Below are positions 1 through 8,565 of a stretch of 36,056 bases of DNA, piece by piece (position 1 is the stretch's first letter; each line of letters begins with the position of its first letter). The translations under genes were made by a program, and so were the position numbers. The stretch is from a virus. The notes under the pieces were generated by a model, which saw only the letters and a list, made by a program, of their open reading frames with translations, was not told the origin of the DNA and did no database searches. The DNA lies in IMG/VR virus record IMGVR_UViG_3300021579_000394, positions 1 through 36,056 of that record; one strand, 5' to 3'.

Positions 1-2291
1 GTGCTCGCTGCACTGGCCGAACTTGCAGCGCCAGTTGCAGAGCCACTGGCTTCTGTCGCTTTGGTTGTGGCTGTTGCCGCAGACGTTGCTGCGTCAGATG
101 CTTTGGTAGTTGCCGTGGCAGCAGAGCCAGCGGAGGCAGTGGCAGAAGTTGCTGACGCAGATGCAGACGACGCGGCATTTGTCGCCGACGCTAATGCTTC
201 GCTTGCTTTGGTAGTGGCGGTCGTTGCAGAACTCGCTGCAGCACTGGCAAAACCTGAAGCGTCAGACGCCTTGGTCGTGGCAGTCGTGGCGGAAGCTGCG
301 GCAGACGACGCAGACCCAGAAGCATCGGTTGCCTTCTGGGTCGCAACAGCACTACTCGCAGCCGCTGCACCTGCGTGGTACTTGGCGGAGTATTCCGTCG
401 AACCCGAAACTGGGCCTGTCGTCTTCGTCGCCCACTCTTGTGCGGCAGCTGCACCCGACTGCGCCTCTTTGTCCAGATACCGAACACTGATGAGAACGCC
501 ATTGCCCGGCGCTGAGCTGAATCGAAGCGTGGTCGTCGTGGGCGTGGTGTACGCATCCACTGGTGCTTGCTGCACACCTGCAACCGTGACCAACAAAGCA
601 CCGGGGTAAGACACGCCACGGCTGATCGTGAAATCAGTCGCGACACCATTGCCTGTGAATGTTTCCGCAGGAATGATGGTGTTGGTCGTTACCGCAGCAG
701 CAGAACCCGCCGCTTGTGCCGCCCAGTACTTAGCTGAGTAACCCGTCCCATCCACCGTGGTGGCTGTTTTTTCTGCCCAGTCAGCTGCTTTGGTTGCTTG
801 CGTTTGCGCAGATGACAAAGAACTCGCTGCACTTGTCGCACTGGCTGAAGCAGCACTGGCAGACGAAGCGGATGCGTTTGCACTCGCCAAAGCCTCTGAA
901 GCCTTGGTCGTCGCTGTAGTCGCAGACCCAGCTGCAGCACTCGCGGATGAGGCGGCACTCGTTGCGCTCGTTCCAGCATTGGTTGCTGAGGTAGCAGCAG
1001 CCGTCGCACTCGTAGCCGCATCACTTGCTTTGGTATTGGCGGTGCTTGCAGAGCCAGCAGCCGCACTTGCAGATGCGCTTGCGTTGGTGGCAGATGTCGC
1101 AGATGCAGTGGCCTGTGTTGTTGCCGTTGTCGCTGACGATGCAGCGCTAGTGGCAGAAGCAGAACTTTCCGAGGCTTTGGTCGTAGCCGTCGTGGCCGAC
1201 CCAGCCGAAGCCGTGGCACTCGCCGCCGCATCACTTGCTTTTTGACTTGCCGTCGCGGCAGATCCTGTGATGGACTGGGCGTAATACTTCGCCGAGTAAT
1301 CGGAGCCACTGACAGGTGCACTGGTTTTGGTTGCCCAGTCTTGCGCAGTATTGGCACTCGTTGCTGCAGCTCCCGCTGAACCAGAGGCACTGGATGCACT
1401 GCTCGATGCATCAGTCGCTTTAGAAGATGCAGTACTGGCGGAAATCGCAGCGGCAGTCACCGATGCAGCCGCCCCACTGGCAGAGCCGGAAGCCGCACTG
1501 GCTTGAGTCGTCGCAGTTGCCGCAGATGCCGCCGCATTGCTTGCAGATGTTGCAGCGTCACTGGCCTTGGTGCTGGATGTGGAAGCAGAAGATGCGGAAG
1601 CCGCAGCACTCGTTGCAGCCGCTGAAGCTGAAGCACTGGACGCGCTCGCACTGCTGGCTGCTGCCTGCGCTTGGTATTTCGCCGAATACTCAGTGCCCTG
1701 CACAGGCCCCGTGGTTTTGGTTGCCCAATCCATTGCAGCGGCTGCACCCGTCTGGCTCTCTTTGTCCAGCATCCGCGCAGTGATGCTCACGCCATTGAAG
1801 GGAGCCGTCACAAACCTCAGGGTTCTGGAGTCAAACAGCGAATAGGCATCCACGGGCGTTTGCAACACACTCGCGACCGTGACCTGTAATGCACCGGGAT
1901 GGCCCACCGCATAGTCAAGCGCAAAATCTGTCTGTATGCCGTTTCCCACCCATGTCTTGGTAGGAATCACCACTGCGCTGGTTGCAGCGTCCGCTCTAGC
2001 CTTGACCTCTGCCAGCGTTGCCGCTGCATCTGCGGCTTTGGAGGTCGAGAGGTTGGCACTGCTTGTGGAGATGCCCGCTTGCCTTGTGGCCTCCCCCACC
2101 TGAGCTGTGAGCTCTGTGCGTGAGGCAGCCAAGTCAAGTTCAACCTGATGGATGGCCTTGGCCACCGTTTTGACAGGTCCACCTTCGGTGACCACATCGG
2201 TCTGATTGTTTCCGTGCACCACTTGGTGCAACAAGGACACATCGACCTCTGCCTTGTTGACTGTCGCTTCTAACCGTTCTTGCAGGTTCAT
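1..2291 (-). CDS. Alanine-rich tail fibre protein, partial
   Basis: The reading frame begins at the ATG at 2291 and stays open to the left edge, so at least 763 residues are present and the C-terminus is missing. It is very rich in Ala, Ser and Thr. It carries four copies of a phage fibre motif of the form W-A-T-K-T...G-x-x-Y-S-A-K-Y, near 1730-1660, 1340-1270, 785-715 and 445-370. A domain of about 75 residues (TGNG...FT/FA...PGAL.VTV....PVDAY) occurs twice, near 1960-1735 and 665-445. The composition and motif are typical of trimeric host-binding side or tail fibres. The ribosome binding site is weak. It follows a terminator-like hairpin, so its expression may be set separately from the upstream tail genes. 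Confidence 0.85.
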   Translation of the reverse strand, partial: MNLQERLEATVNKAEVDVSLLHQVVHGNNQTDVVTEGGPVKTVAKAIHQVELDLAASRTELTAQVGEATRQAGISTSSANLSTSKAADAAATLAEVKARADAATSAVVIPTKTWVGNGIQTDFALDYAVGHPGALQVTVASVLQTPVDAYSLFDSRTLRFVTAPFNGVSITARMLDKESQTGAAAAMDWATKTTGPVQGTEYSAKYQAQAAASSASASSASASAAATSAAASASSASTSSTKASDAATSASNAAASAATATTQASAASGSASGAAASVTAAAISASTASSKATDASSSASSASGSAGAAATSANTAQDWATKTSAPVSGSDYSAKYYAQSITGSAATASQKASDAAASATASAGSATTATTKASESSASATSAASSATTATTQATASATSATNASASASAAAGSASTANTKASDAATSATAAATSATNAGTSATSAASSASAAAGSATTATTKASEALASANASASSASAASASATSAASSLSSAQTQATKAADWAEKTATTVDGTGYSAKYWAAQAAGSAAAVTTNTIIPAETFTGNGVATDFTISRGVSYPGALLVTVAGVQQAPVDAYTTPTTTTLRFSSAPGNGVLISVRYLDKEAQSGAAAAQEWATKTTGPVSGSTEYSAKYHAGAAAASSAVATQKATDASGSASSAAASATTATTKASDASGFASAAASSATTATTKASEALASATNAASSASASATSATASAGSAATATTKASDAATSAATATTKATEASGSATGAASSASAAS

Positions 2292-2300
2292 GGGAGCTCA

Positions 2301-2340
2301 AAAGAAAGCCCCCAGACCTGAGTTACCAGGGTTCTGAGGG
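2301..2340 (-). terminator. Intrinsic-terminator-like hairpin before the tail fibre gene
   Basis: On the minus strand CCCTCAGA (2340-2333) pairs with TCTGGGGG (2316-2309) with one mismatch. Inside it CCTG (2330-2327) pairs with CAGG (2320-2317). The stem is followed by CTTTCTTTT. The left arm lies in the end of the preceding gene and the T-rich tail ends about 10 bases before the fibre ATG. It could reduce transcription into the fibre gene. Confidence 0.5.
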
Positions 2341-2811
2341 CAGTTGGTGTTGGACGAGGTATTCGAGCGAGTCGATAGAAAGCTCCAAGGCTTCAAAGTC
2401 GGAGTTCACAAGAACTTCCAGCGCATCACGGGTAAGAACAGGTCGGTTTCGAATCTCCAGCTCACCGCTGACTTCCCATTGGTTGCGCCGCACCAGCTTG
2501 GCTTGATAAGCCTTGGTGAAACGCGCTTGTGTGGTGGCCATGCCGATGCCCGCAAGCAAGGGCAACTCGAACCACTCAGCGCCATCGAGGATTTCGTGTT
2601 TGAACCAAGATTCAAAAATCGCATAGGTCAGCGGGCGCAAGTTCCAGCGAACACTCACCCGTGCAGGCGTTTGACTGAACCGTCGCCGCGATCTGGCCGC
2701 ACCCGACTCCATGTCCGTTCGAATCACAGCTTCACCAGGCGAGATGGTGTAACCATCCACCGAAGGAAGCGGGATCCGTTCAATCGGAAACTGTGGATAA
2801 CTACTCGTCAT
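2323..2811 (-). CDS. Phage minor tail protein, unrecognised family
   Basis: This 162-residue protein lies directly downstream of the tape measure gene, and its ATG overlaps the tape measure stop (ATGA at 2808-2811), so the two are translationally coupled. It has no signal peptide or membrane segment. Position between tape measure and fibre matches that of lambda gpM-like or distal tail proteins. The sequence (for example a central WFKHEILDGAEWFELPLL stretch) looks like a compact beta-rich tail component, but I do not recognise a named family. In lambda several tip genes (M, L, K, I, J) follow the tape measure; here only this gene intervenes before the fibre. Confidence 0.7.
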   Translation of the reverse strand: MTSSYPQFPIERIPLPSVDGYTISPGEAVIRTDMESGAARSRRRFSQTPARVSVRWNLRPLTYAIFESWFKHEILDGAEWFELPLLAGIGMATTQARFTKAYQAKLVRRNQWEVSGELEIRNRPVLTRDALEVLVNSDFEALELSIDSLEYLVQHQLPSEPW

Positions 2812-5429
2812 CGCATGGCTCCTGCGGCGGGGTTCAACCCATAGCGACGCTCAAGGGTTGGTGCAATCCCCGTGCCCTGACCAATCGATCGGGACATGCG
2901 CGCTTCAATCTGCTCCACGATGATGTCTAGACGCATGGAGCCATCCGCTTGTTGAGAAGACTGCACACGCGCATCCACGCCTGAAGCGTTGTTGATCACG
3001 TTCACAGCCACACGCACTTGAGGTTGGTTCTTAGAAGAAAGCGCCCCACCCAATGCGCGCATCTGACCGGGCGTGAACACCGCCTCACCCGGCTGCGCGA
3101 TGATGGGCACCTCCCCTTCGACCAAACCACCCGTGTGATAACGAGTAGCACCTGCGAAGTTGTGAAGCCCCACAGATCGGGAGGCCAAACTGTCCGATCC
3201 AATCAGCCCGCCCGTGTGCGCCACAGCGACCAAGGGATTCACGAGATCGGTTGCTCCTATCGGAACGATGCTGCCGCCTGGCGTAGGCGTGGGTGTTGAA
3301 CCCAAGCCTCCTAGCCATCCAGCCAATGGCAAAGTGACCATGCGCTGAATCTGAATGCGCACCAGATCAGCAATGATAGAGTTGGCCAAGCTGCTGAAGT
3401 CGAGCTTGCCCGTAGTCACGAACTGAACGAGCGCATCCTCCATGCCTTTGAAAGCAGAAGTCACCGCCCGTTCAGCTTGTTTGGCAGCGTTGGTGGAATC
3501 CTCCACATAGCTGCGAACCGATGAGCGCATGCCGTAATCAAAGCTACGTTGGTACTCCGCATTGGCACGAGCCAAGTCAACAATCACAGGCAACTGACGT
3601 GACAACGCATGATTGATGAGCTCGATGGCTTCAGCCTTTAGCCCGGGGTCTGTGATTTGATCCGCTTGCCTTCGCGCAGCGTAGGCAGCTTTCTCCAGAT
3701 CAAAGCGAACTTGCATGCCTGCACGTTCGACATCCCCCACATCGAGCATCTCTCGCTTGAGCACCAGCTCCTCTTGTTTGAGTCGGTTGTTGCCGATGTA
3801 GCCTTCGGTGATCTGATGGACCTTTTGGAGCTCTTTCTCGTACTCATCGAACTTCTTGTCAGAGACCTTTTGCTTCTCCATGGCCTCAATGACCTGGATG
3901 TACTTCTCAGCCTCCGCCCGAACACCCGCGTAGCCCTTTTTCTCCAAATCCAGCGCTTTGGCTCTGAGCTCAGCGGCTTCGCCACCGGTCACACGCATTG
4001 AGCGTTGCTCGAGTTGTTTTAAGAACTGCAGACCTTCATTGTTCTTGTCGAAGCCTGAGAGGTCCATCCCGGTGGGAGCCTTTCTGGGCATCTTGGGCAA
4101 GAACTCGTCATAGATCTTTTGAACTTGTGCAGCTTGCTCAGCTGTATCAAGCACAAACTTCTGGCCCATCACCCGAACGGTTCGACGTTGCTCATCGAAG
4201 AACTTCTCAATCGAGTTCACATAACCGGGGTTGTCATTGATGCGCGCCAGTCTCTCGTTAGCTGATTCAACAAACTTGTCACGTGCGCCTTGAAGCTTGG
4301 CAATCTCCGCATCAATCTGCTGTTCGTTGTAGCCCATGGACTTCATCGAGCGCAGCATGTCGCTTTTCATCCATGTTTCGACGTCCTTGCTCACCACAGA
4401 CAAACTGTCAAACGGCTGAGAGATCACCCGCTTGGCCAGCACAGCCGACTCAGCAATGAAACCAAGCCCCTTGGCCACATCCTCAAGGTAATTGAGCACT
4501 TGCTGGCGGTTGTTGCTGATTGCAATCAGCTCACTGCTAAAACCACCAGTCTCTGTTTTGGCAAGAAAGATGTGCTCAGTCAAATCGGCCAAGATCGGAA
4601 TGAAGGCCGAGCCAATTTGACGCTGCACACCTTCGTTGACCGCGTGCAGTCGCTTCAGGTTGTCATTGAACTCTTCCGATGCCCGTGCAGCATCTGCAGA
4701 CATCACCAAGCCTAAGCGCTTGGCTTCTTCCATCATGGCCGTGATCCCGTCCCGCCCTTGGTTGAGCATCGGGATCATGTCCAGACCATTCTTGCCAAAT
4801 AGCTTCACCGCAAGGGCAGCTTTTTCGGCGCTGTCTGGCATGGCCGAAAACTTGTCGGCAAGATCGAGCAAAACCTCTTCGGTCGGGCGAATTTGGTTAT
4901 TCGCATCCAATGCCGAAATACCAAACGCGCGCAACGCAGCGCTGCCCTCACCGCCTTTTACTTTTGCGTCAAACATGGCGGTCGACAAGAACTTCAAAGC
5001 CTTGGTCAAACTCTCCGTGCTGACATCAGACAACTCAGACACATACAGGAGTGCAGACAACGCCTCCACTGACACCGCTGTTTTTTGAGAGAGCTTGTTC
5101 AGTTCTTCACCAACTTCGGCCACTGGCACGATCAGCTGGTGCATGCCGTAGCCAGCTGCAGCGATAGAGGCTCCGGCAATCAAACCTGCGGGGCCGAGTT
5201 TTCCGAGCACCGACCCAAGGAGCCCAAGACGCGAGGTCGCATCTTCCATTTGCGCGAATGCATCGTTGGCCGCTTTGGAGACGATCTGCAATCCTGCTGA
5301 GGCAGGTTGCGATGCGGCCTCAATGCGCTTGAGAGACTTCTCTCCCGCCTCTCCAACATCGGAGAGCTCAGCCTTGACCTTGCCGCCATCCACGACCGAG
5401 AGTCGAATTGCGAGATTGCGTTCAGCCAT
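2808..5429 (-). CDS. Tail tape measure protein
   Basis: About 873 residues from the ATG at 5429, chosen because AGGTG lies six bases upstream; an in-frame GTG three codons earlier (5438) is the alternative. The N-terminus (ERNLAIRLSVVDGGKVKAEL) and the following helical region fit prophage tail-length tape measure proteins, with a small hydrophobic stretch LGKLGPAGLIAGASIAAAGYG near residues 80-100. The C-terminal part (ALVQFVTTGKLDFSSLANSI) is the signature of the lambda tape measure C-terminal domain. This protein sets tail length and is usually threaded inside the tail tube. Its predicted length of roughly 870 residues is similar to lambda gpH. Its start overlaps the end of the frameshifted chaperone frame, as in lambda G/GT/H. 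Confidence 0.92.
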   Translation of the reverse strand: MAERNLAIRLSVVDGGKVKAELSDVGEAGEKSLKRIEAASQPASAGLQIVSKAANDAFAQMEDATSRLGLLGSVLGKLGPAGLIAGASIAAAGYGMHQLIVPVAEVGEELNKLSQKTAVSVEALSALLYVSELSDVSTESLTKALKFLSTAMFDAKVKGGEGSAALRAFGISALDANNQIRPTEEVLLDLADKFSAMPDSAEKAALAVKLFGKNGLDMIPMLNQGRDGITAMMEEAKRLGLVMSADAARASEEFNDNLKRLHAVNEGVQRQIGSAFIPILADLTEHIFLAKTETGGFSSELIAISNNRQQVLNYLEDVAKGLGFIAESAVLAKRVISQPFDSLSVVSKDVETWMKSDMLRSMKSMGYNEQQIDAEIAKLQGARDKFVESANERLARINDNPGYVNSIEKFFDEQRRTVRVMGQKFVLDTAEQAAQVQKIYDEFLPKMPRKAPTGMDLSGFDKNNEGLQFLKQLEQRSMRVTGGEAAELRAKALDLEKKGYAGVRAEAEKYIQVIEAMEKQKVSDKKFDEYEKELQKVHQITEGYIGNNRLKQEELVLKREMLDVGDVERAGMQVRFDLEKAAYAARRQADQITDPGLKAEAIELINHALSRQLPVIVDLARANAEYQRSFDYGMRSSVRSYVEDSTNAAKQAERAVTSAFKGMEDALVQFVTTGKLDFSSLANSIIADLVRIQIQRMVTLPLAGWLGGLGSTPTPTPGGSIVPIGATDLVNPLVAVAHTGGLIGSDSLASRSVGLHNFAGATRYHTGGLVEGEVPIIAQPGEAVFTPGQMRALGGALSSKNQPQVRVAVNVINNASGVDARVQSSQQADGSMRLDIIVEQIEARMSRSIGQGTGIAPTLERRYGLNPAAGAMR

Positions 5430-6098
5430 GGCTGTCACCTGTTGTTGCGTTGCTTGAAGAGTTCATGGCAGCAGTGACCCCCGCCTCAATTGCAGGGAAT
5501 ATGTGCGTCATCGCACAGACATCTGCATCTAAAGATTCACTGGCTTGGCTCCAAGCGTTGAAGTCCAAACCAATCACTGTGTTTTGAGCCATACGCAACT
5601 GCGCCGCACAGACCTCAAGCACCGAGAGTGCTTCCCACCCCTCTTGGGTTTTGGGCGCATTCACTTGGTACGGACATTCAGGACATGTTGTTGCGCAAGC
5701 TTCGCAGTACGCTGGCCCGCCACCGAAGTGCCATTCGGTACGAGCCTTTAGGCGTTTTTTTCGGCATCCAGCAAATACAGAGCCGCCAGATACTCGCGCT
5801 CGAAGGCATCGGCAACCGGCCACAACTCCATCAGGGCTTCAATGCCTTCTGGGCTCACCGGTGTGGCCTTGCCCTTTTCATCGCCCACCCCCTCCCAAGC
5901 CAACACAGCCAGCTTGGCAAGTTCGGTGATCAAAGTAGCGGTGCGTTGCCCTGCTGCTGCATGGTCTTTGCCGTCAATGACCGACGCCGCATGGCGTGCT
6001 GCCATGACCAGAGCAGTGGTGGCAGGTTTGACCTTGACGCGCACGCCATGGTTCAAGTCGAGCCAATACGGCTCACGTTTCAAGTTAAGTTTGAGCAT
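5422..6098 (-). CDS. Tail assembly chaperone, -1 frameshift fusion product (GT-like)
   Basis: The upstream chaperone frame (6098-5748) ends GAA AAA AAC GCC TAA. Slipping back one base on A-AAA-AAC continues into CGC CTA AAG and stays open to a stop at 5422-5424, giving a predicted 225-residue fusion: about 115 residues of the short form plus about 110 new ones. The extension has no convincing start of its own. It contains a Cys-rich stretch (YCEACATTCPECPYQ) that could bind a metal. Lambda and most long-tailed phages make such a fusion just before the tape measure gene; it binds the tape measure and the tube protein during assembly. The fusion is inferred from the sequence and not shown directly. 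Confidence 0.8.
5748..6098 (-). CDS. Tail assembly chaperone, short form (gpG-like)
   Basis: A 116-residue protein from the ATG at 6098, between the tail tube and tape measure genes, the usual place for a tail assembly chaperone. It opens with a small beta-rich segment (LKREPYWLDLNHGVRVKVKP) followed by mostly helical sequence ending LLDAEKNA. It has no membrane segment. It is not expected in the finished virion; members of this class keep the tape measure soluble during tail assembly. Its last codons contain a canonical slippery heptamer, which gives a longer product in the -1 frame. Confidence 0.8.
   Translation of the reverse strand: MLKLNLKREPYWLDLNHGVRVKVKPATTALVMAARHAASVIDGKDHAAAGQRTATLITELAKLAVLAWEGVGDEKGKATPVSPEGIEALMELWPVADAFEREYLAALYLLDAEKNA
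5754..5760 (-). promoter_or_regulatory. Programmed -1 ribosomal frameshift site A-AAA-AAC
   Basis: The minus strand reads GAA AAA AAC GCC TAA in the chaperone frame, so the heptamer A AAA AAC is in the correct X-XXY-YYZ phase. The zero-frame stop lies one codon later. A hairpin ACCGAA-TGGCAC-TTCGGT (5739-5722) begins about 14 bases after the heptamer and may stimulate slipping. Confidence 0.82.
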
Positions 6099-6133
6099 GG
6101 AAATACCTGTGCATGTGACTGAATATGTGCGTC

Positions 6134-7078
6134 TTAGTAGCTGGCCACATCGTTGTGAAGAATGACCGTGAACATCCGACCAGCGGCTGTGTTCTTGGCG
6201 GCCTGCCAGTTGAAGGTGGCTTGAATTCCACCCGGGCCAGAGATCGAGAGCTTGGGTTTGGGCAGATACACCTCATGCGCCACAAAGGTCAAACTCTTGG
6301 TGGCATCAATCACGTAGCTGAACGTGAGCTCGAGTGGCGTGTTGTTAGTGGCAGCATCAATGAGCTCTGTATCTGCAAACCGCACCTCCAAGTTGCCCGT
6401 CAAACTCGCGACGGTTGGATCTGCACCTTCGATTTTTCCGTCAGAGCGGATGGTCTCAATGCGAGCTAGGTTGTTGGAATAGGTCAGCTGCGCCGCCACC
6501 ACGTTGCCCAATGCCTGTCCGTTTTTCTTGATCGAACCTTGGAATTGGTTAAATCGTGTGATCGACAAAGCTTGTGGCGTTGCATCGACAGATCCGAGTT
6601 GCTTGACTTCCCCTTGTGCGATCAAACCCAAGGTTGCATCTGCAGCACCAGAGCGCGCGAACTTGATTTGGACGGAGTTAACCATCACACCCGACGATTC
6701 AAAGTAAGCGGGGATATCAGGCAATCCAGTCTCAAGCGCGAGACTTGGCAATACAGGCTGCCCGGAACCAAAGGTGTGTTGATGGTCTACGTCGCCCACA
6801 GAGGTGGGAGCTCCCAACAAAGCTTTGAGCCACAAGCCAAAGTTACGCAAGTCGATCGGGACCACCATATCGCCCTCAACCTTCATCACATCGCGGATGG
6901 GGGCGCTTGGGTCTCGACCCAGTCCGATCAGGTCATTGGCAATGAGGCCTTGCTCAGAGCCCAATGAGGTAGAGACAAATGGGAGCTTCCAATAGTGAGT
7001 GCTGCCACTTGGGTTTGCACCGTAGGAAGGTTCGAATGCAGCCAGCAAGCTGGCATTTGCGCCATAGGCACGGGCCAT
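6134..7078 (-). CDS. Major tail tube protein
   Basis: A 314-residue protein with GGAG eight bases before its ATG. Residues 1-60 (ARAYGANASLLAAFEPSYG and following) and the mid-protein segments VQIKFARSGAADATLGLIAQG and FQGSIKKNGQALGNVVAAQL fit the phage tail tube family found in many siphoviruses of proteobacteria. Such subunits polymerise around the tape measure to form the tail tube. It lies between the tail terminator-like gene and the chaperone, as in lambda (U-V-G). It is longer than lambda gpV (246 residues). Confidence 0.82.
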   Translation of the reverse strand: MARAYGANASLLAAFEPSYGANPSGSTHYWKLPFVSTSLGSEQGLIANDLIGLGRDPSAPIRDVMKVEGDMVVPIDLRNFGLWLKALLGAPTSVGDVDHQHTFGSGQPVLPSLALETGLPDIPAYFESSGVMVNSVQIKFARSGAADATLGLIAQGEVKQLGSVDATPQALSITRFNQFQGSIKKNGQALGNVVAAQLTYSNNLARIETIRSDGKIEGADPTVASLTGNLEVRFADTELIDAATNNTPLELTFSYVIDATKSLTFVAHEVYLPKPKLSISGPGGIQATFNWQAAKNTAAGRMFTVILHNDVASY

Positions 7079-7103
7079 AGTTTTTCTCCAGTTTTAAATT
7101 GAA

Positions 7104-7538
7104 TCAAGACAGCGGATCACTGCTTGCGTAATGCATCACCACATCCAAGGTGCAAGCCTTGATGCCCACAGCGCCATCGGGCGCAACCTCTTCAAACTTC
7201 GGGGGATGGATTTGTGTGAACTCCACAACGCCACCCAAAGTTCGGTCTGCTGTCACGAGTTCTGAAAACCGTTTGAGCAGTACATCCATGCGAGCGTCTC
7301 GCTCAGCACCATCTGGGTGACTCACGTACACCTCCAAATTGGCCGAGTGCTCCCACTGATAAGTCAGTGGCGAGAGCATCACATCGACTTCATTCATGTC
7401 ACCATCGCGCAGCACCACCATGGAGTGCTCTGTCATGCGTTCAGGCAGCGCACTATTTCGCTTGGGCACATTGCCACCAAGGGGTAACCGCCCCAGCAAC
7501 TGAAACAAAGCGCCGACGGCTTCTTCACGCTTAGACAT
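7104..7538 (-). CDS. Probable tail terminator / minor tail protein
   Basis: A 144-residue protein just upstream of the tube gene. The pattern MSKREEAVGALFQLLGRL...RN...PERM...DGD, then a conserved-looking Y-Q-W-E-H segment and DVVMHYASSDP at the end, resembles phage proteins sometimes mislabelled acyl-CoA transferase and thought to be gpU-like tail terminators. Assignment rests mainly on position and general resemblance. The start is odd: seven T residues of an intrinsic-terminator-like hairpin touch the ATG and the only good Shine-Dalgarno (GGAG) lies on the other side of the hairpin. Confidence 0.6.
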   Translation of the reverse strand: MSKREEAVGALFQLLGRLPLGGNVPKRNSALPERMTEHSMVVLRDGDMNEVDVMLSPLTYQWEHSANLEVYVSHPDGAERDARMDVLLKRFSELVTADRTLGGVVEFTQIHPPKFEEVAPDGAVGIKACTLDVVMHYASSDPLS

Positions 7539-7560
7539 AAAAAAACAGGCCTGTGGCCTG
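7539..7560 (-). terminator. Hairpin plus T7 touching the ATG of the next gene
   Basis: On the minus strand CAGGCC (7560-7555), loop ACA, GGCCTG (7551-7546), then seven T (7545-7539) and ATG at 7538. GGAG (7564-7561) lies immediately before the stem. This is a textbook intrinsic terminator shape inside the late operon. If folded, it would place GGAG about seven bases from the ATG. Confidence 0.65.
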
Positions 7561-7583
7561 CTCCGGTTAATCGCCCGCTGCCC

Positions 7584-8231
7584 TTATTCATCAGGCCAGT
7601 TGGAGATGACGTTTTGAATCAGTTGTGATTCCCAGTGCTGAACTGCGGAATCAATATCGAACTTTTTCTTAAGCTGCGCCTGTGACACCAGCAAAAAGAT
7701 GGGCACACTCACCAGCCCCTTACCGGACTGCTGTGCCGAGGCAGAAGCGTTTGTGAAACCACCCCGCTTGCCAGCTCTTGCACGTTGGTTGTCTGCCACG
7801 AGAAGTGACGGCTTACCTGCTCGGTAAACGAATCGAAGTCTCTGGCCGCGCATGCGCTCCCAAAGCCCCGGTGTGATGCGTTTGCCGCGTGGGCCTGTTC
7901 CTGCAGCCGGCAATGGAATGGAGAGCCAAAAACCGTTCTTCGAACGAATCAACGCACCCTCGTCATGTGCCGCCACAACCACAGGGGCTCGGCTGTAAAC
8001 CAACCCTGCAGCGCCTAGGCTTTCTCGCCCCTTGGGATAAACCTCACCGCGCCAGGTATTGGCAAGACGCGCACCCAACCCAGCCGAGGTGATCTGACCT
8101 CGCAGCTCACCTTTGAGGCCATTGGTGGCATCACGCACACCAGTGGTGACTGCGTGTCTGGCAGCTTTGAGTTCAGCCGCCATGAGTTCTTGCAAATTGC
8201 CACTCAACGCTGCGATAAGCCGTGAAGACAT
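7584..8231 (-). CDS. Phage tail-completion/morphogenesis protein, DUF6441-like
   Basis: A 215-residue protein starting at the ATG at 8231, where GGAGGG lies eight bases upstream; it begins MSSRLIAALSGNLQELMAAE. An in-frame start 13 codons earlier lies inside the previous gene and is less likely. The N-terminal AELKAARHAVTTGVRDATNG followed by GLGARLANTWRGEVYP is the pattern I associate with DUF6441, a phage protein found between head-tail joining and tail genes. Its likely role is neck or tail completion. The family name is from memory, so moderate confidence. Confidence 0.65.
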   Translation of the reverse strand: MSSRLIAALSGNLQELMAAELKAARHAVTTGVRDATNGLKGELRGQITSAGLGARLANTWRGEVYPKGRESLGAAGLVYSRAPVVVAAHDEGALIRSKNGFWLSIPLPAAGTGPRGKRITPGLWERMRGQRLRFVYRAGKPSLLVADNQRARAGKRGGFTNASASAQQSGKGLVSVPIFLLVSQAQLKKKFDIDSAVQHWESQLIQNVISNWPDE

Positions 8232-8233
8232 GA

Positions 8234-8554
8234 TTAACCCTCCGGCCAGATCGAGGCATTCACCGTCCAAACGAGTCCGTCACGGTCAATGAGTGCCTCA
8301 CCGTGAAGCACGTAGCGCACGCCCCCAAGAACCAATCGATCGCCATCTCTTGGCTGTTTGACCTCTGATGCCATCAACTCAAAACGCTGGGTATCGACCA
8401 CCAGATGGGTTTGACCGAAGTCTTGGACCGTATCTGGCGCTTTGGTGATCACCCGCACATTGAGGGATACCCCCGCTTGTGTGGTGTACACAGCGGGAGT
8501 CCCCAAGCGAAGAAACAACCGAGAGATGAGCTGAACGAAAGGATCTCGACTCAT
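8234..8554 (-). CDS. Head-tail joining/attachment protein (gpFII-like)
   Basis: A 106-residue protein between the major capsid and the DUF6441-like protein. Small size, beta-rich sequence (VSLNVRVITKAP, DRLVLGGVRYVLHGEALIDR) and position fit the phage attachment/head-tail joining family of lambda gpFII. Such proteins form the ring that links the filled head to the tail. Its stop is two bases from the next ATG, so the two are coupled. Assignment is by position and size more than by a diagnostic motif. Confidence 0.65.
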   Translation of the reverse strand: MSRDPFVQLISRLFLRLGTPAVYTTQAGVSLNVRVITKAPDTVQDFGQTHLVVDTQRFELMASEVKQPRDGDRLVLGGVRYVLHGEALIDRDGLVWTVNASIWPEG

Positions 8555-8565
8555 CGGCTACCCCC

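Noticed and set aside
1-609. Alanine-rich plus-strand open frames at the left end (also 757-1245 and 1537-1845)
   Set aside because: They are the reverse-frame image of the Ala/Ser/Thr repeats of the tail fibre, which carries real phage motifs on the minus strand.
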